A model generated the notes under the pieces. That model was not told the DNA's origin and did no database searches. It saw nothing but the letters and a program-made list of their open reading frames with translations. A DNA stretch of 64,000 nucleotides from Bog-756 sp963835465 (GTDB lineage: Bacteria; Actinomycetota; Acidimicrobiia; Acidimicrobiales; RAAP-2): the NCBI GenBank assembly GCA_963835465.1, contig CAWIFR010000002.1, positions 1 through 64,000 of the forward strand, written 5' to 3'. Below, in pieces: positions 1 to 8,395 of this stretch; the first letter of the stretch is position 1, and each line of letters opens with the position of its first letter. A program made the translations under genes and the position numbers.

Positions 1-22
1 GGCAGCTGACCGACTTTTGCGA

Positions 23-553
23 CTACCGCGTGGCCACAAGGATTCCGGCGGGCGAACGCCGGTCCCCAGCAAGGACGGCGAGCGACTCGGCCACTGAGGA
101 GAGCAACAACGTAGACACTCGTCCATCCAGTTCCAGGACGGCGGCCGCGGCGAGGTCCGGAGGGATGCGTCCCCGATCTCGCAGAGCGATCACGGCCTGA
201 GCAAGTTCGACGCGACGACCGGGCGAGTCGATGTCAGCCACCACTTCGTCCAGCACCTCGTCGAATGTGTCGACGTCATCGTCTTGAAGAGCGCGGATGG
301 CACGGTCCATGTCCGGGGTGAGGATGCCGAGGTGCAGCTGGAGTGACGTGTCGATCTCGGGGAGATAGAGCAGCTGGTCGAAGAGGGCCCGGAACTCGTC
401 CCTGTCGATGCTCTTCAAGTCCGGGATCACCCCTTCGCAGAGCTCTGCAGGGAGATGGTGGATCTCTATGGCGTCGTCGTTCCCGTAGCAGCAGCGCTTG
501 GCCTTGGAACCGCTTCCGCACGGACAGGGTCCGTTCCGTCTGATCTTGGCCAT
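23..553 (-). CDS. SEC-C metal-binding motif protein
   Basis: The 176-residue product opens with a SEC-C motif: C10, C12, then C21-C22 around G-S-G and Lys/Arg residues. This is the zinc-binding motif known from the SecA C-terminus and from many stand-alone proteins. The rest is acidic and helical and I do not recognise another domain. I chose the ATG at 553 because a strong AGGAGG ribosome site lies just upstream and the SEC-C motif normally sits at a terminus; the reading frame stays open much further upstream, into the neighbouring IS element, but that extension looks spurious. The biological role is unknown; binding of a metal or of another protein is an inference from the motif. Confidence 0.8.
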   Translation of the reverse strand: MAKIRRNGPCPCGSGSKAKRCCYGNDDAIEIHHLPAELCEGVIPDLKSIDRDEFRALFDQLLYLPEIDTSLQLHLGILTPDMDRAIRALQDDDVDTFDEVLDEVVADIDSPGRRVELAQAVIALRDRGRIPPDLAAAAVLELDGRVSTLLLSSVAESLAVLAGDRRSPAGILVATR

Positions 554-601
554 GACCACCTCCTGTTGGAGGCCATTGTCACGGCCGGACCTGCCCCGGG
601 G

Positions 602-1532
602 GTGGACCACCGTTGACCAGGGAGAAAGGTCCACCGGTCGTTGTGTCGGACCGGACATGATCCGGCTGAGTCCCAACACCAACGAACCAGTGGAGGTCCC
701 ATGCTTGCACTCAATCCTGTCGTCGTCGACGCCATCTGGCAGTCTTTCGCCGCCTACCTGCCCAAACGCGGTCACACCGACCACCCTCTCGGCTGTCATC
801 GACCACGGATCTCGGACCGCGACTGCTTCGAGGCCATCTTGTTCCGCCTTGTCACCGGATGCTCCTGGGACGTGGCCGAAAGGCTGGGCAAGGGCGGTGA
901 GACCACCCTGCGGCGGCGCCGTGACGAGTGGGTGGCCGCCGGTGCGTTCCAGCACCTGGTCGAAGAGGCAATCAACGCCTTTGACAAGGTGATCGGCCTC
1001 GATCTCTCCGAAGTCTCGGTCGACGGGTCGCTGCACAAGGCACCCATGGGCGGCGAAGGGACGGGACCGAATCCGACCGACCGGGGCAAGACAGGATGGA
1101 AGTGGTCGGTGGCCACCGACGCCAACGGGGTGCCGATCGGCTGGGTCACCGAAGGGGCCAACCGCAACGACTCAATCCTGTTGGCCCCGACTCTGGACGA
1201 CGTCAAGGAACGCGGTCTGCTCGATGACGTCGAGACCCTCTGGCTCGACCGTGGCTACGACTCCGAACTCACCCGCACCCGCCTCGTCGAACGAGGAATC
1301 ACCGATGCCATGATCGCCAAGAAGCGCAAACGGGGGTCAGCTACCGGCTCCAAGCGCCAGCCCATGGGACTTCGATGGCCGGTCGAGCGGACCAACTCTT
1401 GGCTGAGCAACTTCGGACAGATGAGAAGGAACACCGACAGGTTCACCGCCCACCGCCTGGCCCAGTTCGCCCTGGCTGTGGCCCTGATCATCACCGTCAA
1501 GCTCGTCAAGTGGGCAAAACGGTGGGGGTCAC
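602..1532 (+). mobile_element. IS5-family insertion sequence (ends tentative)
   Basis: A single transposase gene fills this stretch between the SEC-C gene and dedA. Candidate imperfect inverted ends share the core CCACCGTT: left end near 602-620 and, on the opposite strand, right end near 1511-1532. If correct, the right end lies inside the last codons of the transposase. No target duplication could be established, so the boundaries are approximate. Confidence 0.5.
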
Positions 1533-1546
1533 TGGCTATCGCCTAA
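701..1546 (+). CDS. IS5-family DDE transposase
   Basis: This 281-residue protein cuts and joins the ends of its IS element. An N-terminal helix-turn-helix-like region (residues 1-75) with an R-R-R-R-D-E-W stretch is followed by a DDE catalytic core: D108 in V-S-V-D-G-S, D183 in L-D-R-G-Y-D, and E229 in W-P-V-E-R-T-N-S-W-L, which is the usual IS5 spacing and context. I chose the ATG at 701 because it follows GGAGG and matches the family N-terminus; an upstream start at 641 is possible. The gene looks intact. Its stop codon TAA overlaps the first possible start codon of the next gene (dedA), which suggests the element inserted very close to dedA. Confidence 0.88.
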   Translation: MLALNPVVVDAIWQSFAAYLPKRGHTDHPLGCHRPRISDRDCFEAILFRLVTGCSWDVAERLGKGGETTLRRRRDEWVAAGAFQHLVEEAINAFDKVIGLDLSEVSVDGSLHKAPMGGEGTGPNPTDRGKTGWKWSVATDANGVPIGWVTEGANRNDSILLAPTLDDVKERGLLDDVETLWLDRGYDSELTRTRLVERGITDAMIAKKRKRGSATGSKRQPMGLRWPVERTNSWLSNFGQMRRNTDRFTAHRLAQFALAVALIITVKLVKWAKRWGSLAIA

Positions 1547-2169
1547 TGGCGCGCGCTCTTATGGAGCATTTTCTCGAATCCTGGGGCTACCTGGCCGTCT
1601 TCGTGCTCAGCTTCGTCTCGTCGATGGGCCTGCCCGTCGGGGCCGAGGTGGCCATCATCTACGGGGGGGTGCTGGCCAGCGGGCAGATCCCCAACGAGCC
1701 CCACCACCTGAACCTGGTGGTCGTCATCGTGGTCGCCACCCTGGCCGAGGTGCTGGGCTCCCTGGCCGGCTACCTCATCGGCTACTTCGGGGGCCGCCCC
1801 CTGGTCGACAAGGTGGGCAAGTACGTCCTGCTCACCCACAAGGACCTGGACCGGGCCGAGGCCTGGTTCGCCCGGCGGGGCGAGCCGGTGGTCCTGTTCG
1901 GCCGGTTCATCCCCCTGCTCCGGTCCTTCGTCTCCTTCGCCGCCGGGCTGGGCGAGATGGCCATCACCAAGTTCCTGGTGTTCACCGTCATCGGCTGTGC
2001 TGTCTGGTGCACCGCCCTGACCAGCCTGGGCTACTCCCTCGGGGCCAGCTACAACCACGTGCTGAAGGCCTTCAGCTACGCCGGGTACGTGGCCGCCGTC
2101 CTGGTGGTCCTGGCCGTGGCCGTCCTGTTCTGGCACCGCATCAGGGTGGTCCGGGAGGAGCGACGCTGA
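1546..2169 (+). CDS. DedA/SNARE-associated family membrane protein
   Basis: This 207-residue integral membrane protein belongs to the DedA (VTT domain) family, whose members act in envelope homeostasis, with roles reported in lipid-carrier flipping. Visible features are an N-terminal hydrophobic segment ending in the G-x-P-V-G-A-E-V motif, the family signature F-G-R-F-I-P-L-L-R-S-F-V-S-F-A-A-G near residue 125, and C-terminal membrane segments ending in a basic tail. The ATG at 1546 overlaps the transposase stop; ATG at 1561 is an alternative and fits the usual start better. No ribosome site is visible before either, so the IS may have displaced the native leader and promoter. Confidence 0.85.
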   Translation: MARALMEHFLESWGYLAVFVLSFVSSMGLPVGAEVAIIYGGVLASGQIPNEPHHLNLVVVIVVATLAEVLGSLAGYLIGYFGGRPLVDKVGKYVLLTHKDLDRAEAWFARRGEPVVLFGRFIPLLRSFVSFAAGLGEMAITKFLVFTVIGCAVWCTALTSLGYSLGASYNHVLKAFSYAGYVAAVLVVLAVAVLFWHRIRVVREERR

Positions 2170-2219
2170 GCGCTCCGGGAATGCGCCGAGGTGGTCTCCG
2201 CGTGCCGTCCGGTGCGACC

Positions 2220-2603
2220 CTAGGGCTTCGGCGCCTCGGGTTCGCGCCTGCCCGGGCCGAGGCGCCAGAGGTTCCATGGCCAGACGCCGTCGATCTCGAC
2301 CTCGAGCGAGAAGCTGAGCACGATCCTGATGACCACGACCATCCCCAGGACGGCGACGCTGTCGACGGTTGGACTGACGATGATGGTGCGCACGATGTCG
2401 CCCACGATCAGTACCTCCAGTCCGAGGAGGATGGCCTGGCCCAACCGCCGGCGCAGCTTCCGATACGCATCGCCCCGACCATCCTGCCGCACCATCGACA
2501 GCAGGTAGTCAGCGAAGGCACAGGCACCTCCCGCGATCATGATGGCGGCGCCGATGCCCTCGACGACCTGCACCACGTCGGAGATCACTTGGTCGTACGT
2601 CAC
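2220..2603 (-). CDS. DUF1622 family small membrane protein
   Basis: This 127-residue protein has about three hydrophobic segments (residues 12-32, 55-72, 80-98) and the conserved D-Y-L-L-S-M-x-R and L-G-x-A-I-L-L-G-L-E-V-L-I-x-x-D-I-x-R-T pattern that I associate with DUF1622 proteins. The function of the family is unknown. Start is a GTG. It converges with dedA and stands alone, with no operon partner. Confidence 0.75.
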   Translation of the reverse strand: MTYDQVISDVVQVVEGIGAAIMIAGGACAFADYLLSMVRQDGRGDAYRKLRRRLGQAILLGLEVLIVGDIVRTIIVSPTVDSVAVLGMVVVIRIVLSFSLEVEIDGVWPWNLWRLGPGRREPEAPKP

Positions 2604-2884
2604 CCGGCTACCTTGCCACGGTCAACCGGCCCCGTCGGTGACAGCGCTCGGACGCCATCGTCACGACGGTCGGGTCCGGAGCAGACGCCCACGTCATCGC
2701 CGTCCGGGCCGCATCCGATGGTTCACGCTGCGTGAGATTGGGGGTGAGCGACTTCCTCCGTTGATCTCACTCTCCGTGTTCGCGCGCCGACCATACGGGC
2801 ATACGCCTAGTCCAAAAGTCCAGCAGACGGGATACTTGGGACACGGTTGGGTGGCCCGATGGGCATCGGGAGCAGGGGCAAGTC

Positions 2885-3604
2885 ATGACAGATGTCGGAA
2901 ACAGAGCGAATGCGGCGGGCCTTCGGGCGTCCCGAGCGTGGCTCCTGGGCAGGGGTCTTGCCGCCGAGGTCGAGGACCTGCGGCTCCGGGCCGGTGAGGA
3001 CCCCATTCCAGCCCCGGGGCTGCCCCAGCTGCTCGAGCGCCTGGAACGGGACCTGCGCGACGTGTTGGCGTTGTCGGAACGGGTGGACGCCCTGACCGCC
3101 GGTCCGGAGCGAGCCGTCGACCTGCCGTCGATCATCGCGGTCGAACTGGACGCCGCCGAGGAGGGGGCCGACGAGATCGAGCGGGTCACGCGTCAGCTGG
3201 CCCAGTTGGCCCTCGGTGTGTCAACCGGCCTCGCCCCGAGCAAACGCGCCGATCGACTGGATAACGCCGCCGTCGCCGTACTGCACCCGCCGACGGGAAC
3301 CGACCCGACTCGGGCGCTGGTCGATGACGGGCTAGAGCTGTTCAGTCGTGACCGCCAGGAGCTCCAGGTCGAGCTGCGCGGGCTCTGCTGCCGGATGCTT
3401 CTCGACGGCAATACCAGGGCCCGGATCGGCGAGGTTGAGCTCGGCGTGGGGTCCGATCAGACCCTCCATCTCACCACGCCGGACGGGACGTCGTCCTGGA
3501 TGGCCCCCGTCGAGGTGACGGTGCCCGCCACGGCGGTGGGTGCAGCGCTGAAGGCGTTGGGGATGTCCTGCAAGAAGATTCGATCAGCCGCCGAGGCCCG
3601 ATAG
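2885..3604 (+). CDS. Hypothetical acidic helical protein
   Basis: I do not recognise this 239-residue protein. The first 110 residues are strongly helical and rich in Leu, Glu and Arg, with a possible coiled coil around L-P-Q-L-L-E-R-L-E-R-D-L-R-D-V. The C-terminal third contains beta-type sequence. There is no signal peptide and no membrane segment. Codon use is typical of the chromosome (G/C third positions), which supports a real gene. Another start, at 2892 in a different frame, gives only a short product and was dismissed. Confidence 0.6.
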   Translation: MTDVGNRANAAGLRASRAWLLGRGLAAEVEDLRLRAGEDPIPAPGLPQLLERLERDLRDVLALSERVDALTAGPERAVDLPSIIAVELDAAEEGADEIERVTRQLAQLALGVSTGLAPSKRADRLDNAAVAVLHPPTGTDPTRALVDDGLELFSRDRQELQVELRGLCCRMLLDGNTRARIGEVELGVGSDQTLHLTTPDGTSSWMAPVEVTVPATAVGAALKALGMSCKKIRSAAEAR

Positions 3605-3628
3605 CGCCCGGGCTCCTGCTCTGGGCCG

Positions 3629-4165
3629 CTACTGGTGGGAACTGACTGCAGCTCGCAGCTGGATGGGCGATGTGATGGTCGGCGCCAGCGTGACCGTGAC
3701 CGGCGAGATCACACGGGTCGGTTCGACCTGGAGGTACACCGATCCGCCGAGCGCGGGGATCACCGAGGAGGTCACCGTGGTCGTGCTGTCCTTGGCCAGC
3801 TTGCCGCCGGCCCGGGTACCCCTTCCCCCCCCGCACTTGCCCGATACCCAAGCCACCGGGCAGGCGAAGACCCTGAAGGTGGGTGATCCGCTGATCGGGT
3901 TGGAGATGGTGACCGTGTAGCTGATCGCCGAGAGGGCGATGGTCCCGGTGTTGGTGATGGTGGAGGTCTGGCTGACGTCACTGGTGAAGGTCAGTGAGGG
4001 CGCTGCTGCCGTTGCCGACCACGTTCCGCTGACCACTGACTCGGTCCCCGTGGCCTGCCCGTTGTTGGCCGCGGCGCCGGCCCCAGAGGGTGCAGCTAAC
4101 CCCACGAGCAGCAGGGCGGTCGCCGTGGCGACCGCCCTGCCTGCCCTACTGCTGGGGAACTGCAT
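3629..4165 (-). CDS. Secreted TasA/camelysin-like protein (second copy)
   Basis: The 178-residue product starts with a Sec-type signal peptide (basic start, hydrophobic core at 12-26, cleavage near A-G-A-A-A). The mature part is a Thr/Ser/Val-rich beta-sandwich with the T-S-D-V-S-Q-T-S-T-I-T-N-T-G-T pattern seen in TasA/camelysin-like matrix proteins. It is the last gene of a three-gene operon, 19 bases behind a related secreted protein and a SipW-type signal peptidase. By analogy with Bacillus TasA it may be a fibre-forming surface or matrix component exported and processed by that peptidase; this role is inferred from context. The cysteine pair near residues 102-111 could form a disulfide. 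Confidence 0.65.
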   Translation of the reverse strand: MQFPSSRAGRAVATATALLLVGLAAPSGAGAAANNGQATGTESVVSGTWSATAAAPSLTFTSDVSQTSTITNTGTIALSAISYTVTISNPISGSPTFRVFACPVAWVSGKCGGGRGTRAGGKLAKDSTTTVTSSVIPALGGSVYLQVEPTRVISPVTVTLAPTITSPIQLRAAVSSHQ

Positions 4166-4184
4166 GGTCGACTGGCCTGGTCGA

Positions 4185-4856
4185 CTACTGGTTGGTGGCG
4201 ACGCCGGTCCGCTGCTGCTCGGTGAAGGTGTAGGCGAGCGTGGTGGACAGGCCCTGGATGGTCGGCGTGGGGGCCACGCCGTTGGTCGATGTTTCGTTGC
4301 CGACCAGACCCAGGCTGACCTGCACGTGGGCCACCTTGCCGGTTGAGGCGATCAGCGAGGGGATCCCGGACAGGATCACTGCGGTGCCCGAGGTGTTCAT
4401 GGCACTGACCGGGGTCGAGGCCAGCAGGGTGGTGGTGGTGCCCGAGCACACCCCGGTGGCCAGCGTCCACGCCACCGAGCATTGAGTCGCCGCCACGGTC
4501 AGCCCCTCACCGGCGGCGGCACCGTCGGTGAGCGCATTCACCGGGGTGCCGGCCACCCACAGGGTCATCCCGGCGGCCGAGGCCAGGGTGCCGGTGTTGT
4601 TGAGGTTGACGTAGACGTTGTTGGTGTCGCCCGGGGCCATCTTGTTGACGAAGTTGCTGAATCCGACGCCGACGTCGGGACTGAGGGTCAGGTTCAGGGT
4701 CCCGGTGCTCACGGCCTCGGATCCCGTGGCCACCCCGGACAACGCGGCGTAGACACCCGCCGTGGTCAACAGGCCGACGGATGCGGCGAACAGGCCGGCC
4801 AACAGGGTCTTCACGTTCTTGGACTTCTTGGTTCGGGTGTGACGGTGCTGACTCAC
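4185..4856 (-). CDS. TasA/camelysin-like secreted protein with SipW-dependent-type signal peptide
   Basis: This 223-residue protein has the signal peptide style processed by SipW: K-K-S-K-N-V-K followed by a hydrophobic run and G-V-Y-A-A-L-S-G. The mature domain contains V-S-T-G-T-L-N-L-T-L-S-P and a M-A-P-G-D-T segment with N-N-T-G, typical of the TasA/CalY (M73) family beta-sandwich. A Cys pair (near residues 123-134) may form a disulfide. It lies directly between the peptidase gene and a second secreted protein of similar type, all on the same strand with short gaps. Likely role: secreted fibre or matrix subunit. The family assignment is fairly sure; fibre formation is not shown by sequence. 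Confidence 0.75.
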   Translation of the reverse strand: MSQHRHTRTKKSKNVKTLLAGLFAASVGLLTTAGVYAALSGVATGSEAVSTGTLNLTLSPDVGVGFSNFVNKMAPGDTNNVYVNLNNTGTLASAAGMTLWVAGTPVNALTDGAAAGEGLTVAATQCSVAWTLATGVCSGTTTTLLASTPVSAMNTSGTAVILSGIPSLIASTGKVAHVQVSLGLVGNETSTNGVAPTPTIQGLSTTLAYTFTEQQRTGVATNQ

Positions 4857-4905
4857 GACCTACTCATTTCTCTCGGTGAATGGATGGGTACTGCGGGTGA
4901 AGCGA

Positions 4906-5526
4906 TCAGGCGGCGGCCGGTCCCGGTGCGCGGTTCCTGCGCAGGATGGACCGTGTCCCGCTCACGGCGACGACCAGGCCCCCGACGACGATCAGCACCA
5001 GCTGGACCGGACCACGTAGACCGACCATCAGGCGGCCGACCCAGGGCACCGTGGCCACCACCTGCGGCACCGTGCTCGAGGTGATCCGGGCATGCCAGGG
5101 GTCGGGATCCGTGTTGTGGTCACCCTTGGTGGTGATGATCGGACCACCGGGGCCACCCGTCACCGACGCGATGCGGTGGGCGAACTCCACGTGCTGCCCC
5201 GGAGGCACGAAGAGGATGATCATGCCCTTGCGGAGGTCTTGGGTGGCCACCGGCCTGGTCACGAGGATCGCACCCGGCCCGTAGGTGGGGACCATGCTTC
5301 CAGTGAGCACCGGTCGGATGTCGATATGGAGGACGAGTACGGCGATGGCCACCGTGGTGCAGAACACCGTCAGCACAGCCGCGCCCACGGCGGCCAGGGT
5401 GTTGAGGTACGACGTTCGGTGGGGCCTTCGGCCTTTGACAACGGGTGTCACCAGAGACTCTTCGGCCGTCTCGCGGGGGACCTTGAGCCCTTTGTCCACC
5501 GCGGTTGCGTAAGGGGGGTTGCGCAC
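4906..5526 (-). CDS. sipW: Signal peptidase I, SipW (ER) type
   Basis: This 206-residue membrane protease cleaves signal peptides from exported proteins. One membrane segment (residues 45-67) precedes the catalytic domain, and a second lies near the C-terminus. The nucleophile is S77 in L-T-G-S-M-V-P. The general base is a histidine (H117 in F-A-H-R-I), not the lysine of ordinary bacterial LepB, which marks the SipW/ER subclass. T-T-K-G-D-H-N then follows (residues 132-138). The start is a GTG; the start choice is uncertain because the ribosome site is poor. It heads an operon with two TasA-like proteins, its presumed substrates. Confidence 0.85.
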   Translation of the reverse strand: MRNPPYATAVDKGLKVPRETAEESLVTPVVKGRRPHRTSYLNTLAAVGAAVLTVFCTTVAIAVLVLHIDIRPVLTGSMVPTYGPGAILVTRPVATQDLRKGMIILFVPPGQHVEFAHRIASVTGGPGGPIITTKGDHNTDPDPWHARITSSTVPQVVATVPWVGRLMVGLRGPVQLVLIVVGGLVVAVSGTRSILRRNRAPGPAAA

Positions 5527-5629
5527 CCCCTGCTGTCACGCCGGACGGGCTGGGCGGCGGGCTGGCATGCCGGCCCGGTCACACCCTCATCCGCCACTAC
5601 CCGACGATCGACCGGTACCGTTCCTCTGT

Positions 5630-5824
5630 ATGACCGAAGCCCACTTTGGCCCGATCGAAGGCGACACGATGACACCGGGCGAGCACCTCGATATCGCGCT
5701 CTCCGGTATCGCTCAGGTCACCAATGAGATCGTCGTCGCCTATAAGGAACTGGACCGACTGGTAGGTCGCTGGTCACTGCTCGAGGCCATCTCCGCGTCA
5801 CCACGGGAGTCGTCCCGCTCCTGA
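5630..5824 (+). CDS. Small hypothetical protein
   Basis: A 64-residue acidic helical product (pI low, A-Q-V-T-N-E-I-V-V-A-Y-K-E-L-D-R-L core). Start at an ATG that lies about 100 bases from the divergent sipW start. No clear ribosome site and no domain that I know. It may be real, because the amphipathic helix and codon use look natural, but the evidence is weak. Confidence 0.35.
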   Translation: MTEAHFGPIEGDTMTPGEHLDIALSGIAQVTNEIVVAYKELDRLVGRWSLLEAISASPRESSRS

Positions 5825-5899
5825 CCTCCGACCCGTCGGCTCAGGGTGATGGCCGGCGAGGCGACTTCGGGCCGACACCAACGCACGTCCGGGCCGAGC

Positions 5900-7156
5900 T
5901 CAGCGATGGGCTGAACGGCTTGGCTGGATCACCACCGGTGTCCCTCGATCCTCGAACCGGTGGGTGGCACCGGTGCTGAACCGGGTTAGGGTGACCTCGT
6001 CGGAAACGGGGGACTCCGAGTTGGAGCGGACCACCTCGATCACAAGTTCGACCCCGTCGTCCGAAACGGCATGGCACCCGAGCCGAGCGTCGACCGACCG
6101 GACGATGGCATCGAGCGGTTCGAGGTGATTGGCGTCCAACATGGAGGGCCAAGCGCCGTCCTCGGCGGCTGGGGTGTCCCGGCCGAGGCGCAGCACGAGC
6201 TGATCATCGCACTCGACCTCGCAGCCCACGTAGGCGTGCGGTTGCAGCGCCGGATGCACGGCGAGGAGCCGGGCGGCACCCTCCAGGGTCGAAGGAAGTC
6301 CTAGTGCATCCCGGAAACGGTCCGCGGCCACACCAGCCACACCGGTGAACTGCCGGCGCCCCAGTTCGATCGCCGCATCGACGCTCCCGGCCCGAGTGGT
6401 GGTGGCGGCGAGAAAGGAGAGGGCCAAGAGGTGGCCCTGCAGGCAAACCTCGTCGACGATCCGCCGGAGGGCGGAGGCCGACCAGTCGGAGAAGCGGAGG
6501 TCGGCCACGAGGGGACCGCGATAGTCGTGGTTGCCGGGCTCGTCGGGGTCGATGGGCGTCAGGTCGAGTGTGGCGGCTCTGGTGACAGCCATGGCCTCGG
6601 CCTCCATCGGCACCGGCAGGATCGGGTGGTCTTCGGCGATGGAGACCGTCCAGCGGCAGTGTGGTGTGCGATCCGCCGGCACCCGTGGTGGACGGTGGAC
6701 GGGACGCACCTGTGCACGTGGGTTGGTGGCGGTGGCGGTGGCCTCGAAGGTGGGGTCCTCGATGTCGTGGCACATGGCCGTGACGTAGTCGGGCCCCAGT
6801 GGTTCGACATCCATCAGGGCCCCGCAGTGGTCGAGCCAGAACTCGCCATTGTCGTGGTCGGTGACCGAGTAGCGGAAGTCCATGAACTGGGGCGGCGCCC
6901 CCACGTCGATCTGCATTCCCTTGAAGATGGTCTCGACCGAGTCGCCTTCGAAGCCGAGGGCCCGTTGCATGCGTCGGGTGTAGACGGGGCTGGCTCCCAT
7001 CCACTCCTCGATGGCGATGTCCCGCATCACCTCGCGCCCGAAGGCGCCGATCAGGTGGGGCATGCCGGCCCGGTCGATCAGATGGCCGGCCAGCAGGTAC
7101 TCGGGAGCCAAGCGGGCCAGTTCGTCGCGACTGAGTGCGGCCAACCCCGAGGTCAA
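5900..7156 (-). CDS. Uncharacterised protein under palindromic operator control
   Basis: I do not recognise this roughly 418-residue soluble protein. The N-terminal part has A-P-E-Y-L-L-A-G-H-L-I-D-R-A-G and a stretch rich in Asp, His and Cys (D-H-D-N-G-E-F-W-L-D-H-C, then A-M-C-H-D-I-E-D-P, then P-H-C-R-W), which could be a metal or active site. The C-terminal half is helical, with no signal peptide. The frame is open to 7279 and has an ATG at 7222, but that ATG lies inside a palindromic operator (7205-7248). I therefore prefer the TTG at 7156, just downstream of the operator. A TetR-type repressor is likely but is not encoded next to it. Confidence 0.6.
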   Translation of the reverse strand: MTSGLAALSRDELARLAPEYLLAGHLIDRAGMPHLIGAFGREVMRDIAIEEWMGASPVYTRRMQRALGFEGDSVETIFKGMQIDVGAPPQFMDFRYSVTDHDNGEFWLDHCGALMDVEPLGPDYVTAMCHDIEDPTFEATATATNPRAQVRPVHRPPRVPADRTPHCRWTVSIAEDHPILPVPMEAEAMAVTRAATLDLTPIDPDEPGNHDYRGPLVADLRFSDWSASALRRIVDEVCLQGHLLALSFLAATTTRAGSVDAAIELGRRQFTGVAGVAADRFRDALGLPSTLEGAARLLAVHPALQPHAYVGCEVECDDQLVLRLGRDTPAAEDGAWPSMLDANHLEPLDAIVRSVDARLGCHAVSDDGVELVIEVVRSNSESPVSDEVTLTRFSTGATHRFEDRGTPVVIQPSRSAHR

Positions 7157-7204
7157 GGCCGACCCGTCGCGTCCAAATTGGTCACCCGCGCATCCTAGAA
7201 GAAG

Positions 7205-7248
7205 AGTTGGACAAGTGTCCATAACGTCAGTTGGACACCTGTCCAACT
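7205..7248. promoter_or_regulatory. Tandem palindromic operator
   Basis: Two related inverted repeats lie 24 bp centre to centre. The perfect one (7229-7248) is AGTTGGACA-CC-TGTCCAACT. The second (7205-7224) begins AGTTGGACA-AG-TGTCCA and is degenerate at its far end. The site precedes the leftward gene at 7156 and is 176 bp before the rightward gene at 7424. The form is typical of TetR-family operators; the regulator is unknown. Confidence 0.65.
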
Positions 7249-7423
7249 GCAGGGCTCCGAATCCGACGAGCCGGAGCACCCTCAGAAGCTCTCTTCTTCA
7301 AGCGGCCAGCGTGACCGGCTATCGACCACCGCAGCTCACAGGCACGTCGGGACGCCCTGTCTTGGGGAAGCCAGACTGGAACAGGCCAAAGTAGATCGGC
7401 TGACTAGAGACAGGAGGCGGACG

Positions 7424-7729
7424 ATGTCGGCAACTCTCAAGTTGACGCATAAGGCAATCGGAGCGGAGGTCCGTCGAGGCCCTTACGAGGTCATCGTCGA
7501 CGGCAAGCGGATGGGGTCTGTCGACATGAACGAAACAACCGAGATACCAATCGAGCCTGGGCGTCATGCCCTGCAGCTCCGTGATGGCCGCAAATCGAGC
7601 AGCACTGAAACCTTCGACGCCACCGAGGGCGATATCGTCGCCTTCCGGTGCACTGGAAAGAGGTTCTTGCCGATTTTTCTGGCATCCTTCGTAGTTCCCA
7701 GGCTTGCACTGAAACTTGTTCGCGACTGA
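7424..7729 (+). CDS. Small conserved-looking beta-rich protein
   Basis: A 101-residue protein with a strong AGGAGG site seven bases before its ATG. The body alternates beta strands and ends each unit with Gly (V-D-G-K-R-M-G-S-V, I-E-P-G-R-H-A-L-Q-L-R-D-G-R), resembling PEGA-like surface repeats; the last 22 residues are hydrophobic and basic (F-L-P-I-F-L-A-S-F-V-V-P-R-L-A-L-K-L), perhaps a membrane tail. I do not know its function. Its GC content is lower than that of the neighbours, as in the decayed stretch that follows. Confidence 0.6.
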   Translation: MSATLKLTHKAIGAEVRRGPYEVIVDGKRMGSVDMNETTEIPIEPGRHALQLRDGRKSSSTETFDATEGDIVAFRCTGKRFLPIFLASFVVPRLALKLVRD

Positions 7730-7882
7730 GTCGTCCTCGCCGCCGTTGGCTGGGCCGGCGCCGAGAGATGCCACCATCATGGCCCGGACGGAACCTCACT
7801 CTGCCGAACCACCGGCCTGTCCCCCTAGATACTCCAGAGTCCATCTCACGTCGCAGGTGTATGTACCGGAGTTGACGGTTCG

Positions 7883-8201
7883 GTGGTCGTCCGCGACGAG
7901 CCCTCACCCGGCCCCACCTACATCTGCGATTTCGCATGGCGATCGCCACGGCACAAGTCGCACACGGCTTTGACGTCCCCTTCGCCTTCGCCACCACCCA
8001 GGCATGCCGCGACCTCATCGGCGACGCCGCACCCGGCGCGCACACCCACGAGATCAATAGACCTGGCTCGACTTTCCAGCCCACGGAGATCCGGGCTGGC
8101 CCACCTACGACGACGCCAGCAGAGCGATGAGGTTCAATCTCACCGACCTCTGTGAGGACACCGCGTTCGACGACACCGGCGCCGAATGCCCGCCGACGTA
8201 G
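7883..8201 (+). pseudogene. Remnant of a type-B carboxylesterase (3' part)
   Basis: Three frames in succession give the C-terminal landmarks of a para-nitrobenzyl-esterase-like protein. First comes P-T-Y-I-C-D-F-A-W-R-S-P (frame of 7883), then Q-V-A-H-G-F-D-V-P-F-A-F (frame of 7936), then F-P-A-H-G-D-P-G-W-P-T-Y-D-D-A-S-R-A-M-R-F, ending at the TAG of 8199-8201. The order and spacing match the family (the H in the second block is the catalytic His region), but at least two frame changes and the missing 5' part show decay. Between 7730 and 7882 and between 8202 and 8395 I see nothing that can be assigned. Confidence 0.7.
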
Positions 8202-8395
8202 TCCATTCGGCATCGCCGAGTCGACGTGGCCCCGAGCTTGTTGTAAGCGCCCCTGAACTCGGTGATGAGAACGTTGGCCGTCCCGTCGTCCTGTCCCCTG
8301 CGGGTGAGTTCGTGCACCCCGGATACGGCAAGGCGGGAAAGTCGAGGGCTGCCCCCGGTCCGTCAGACGCAGATAGCTCTGATCTGTACCTTCAG

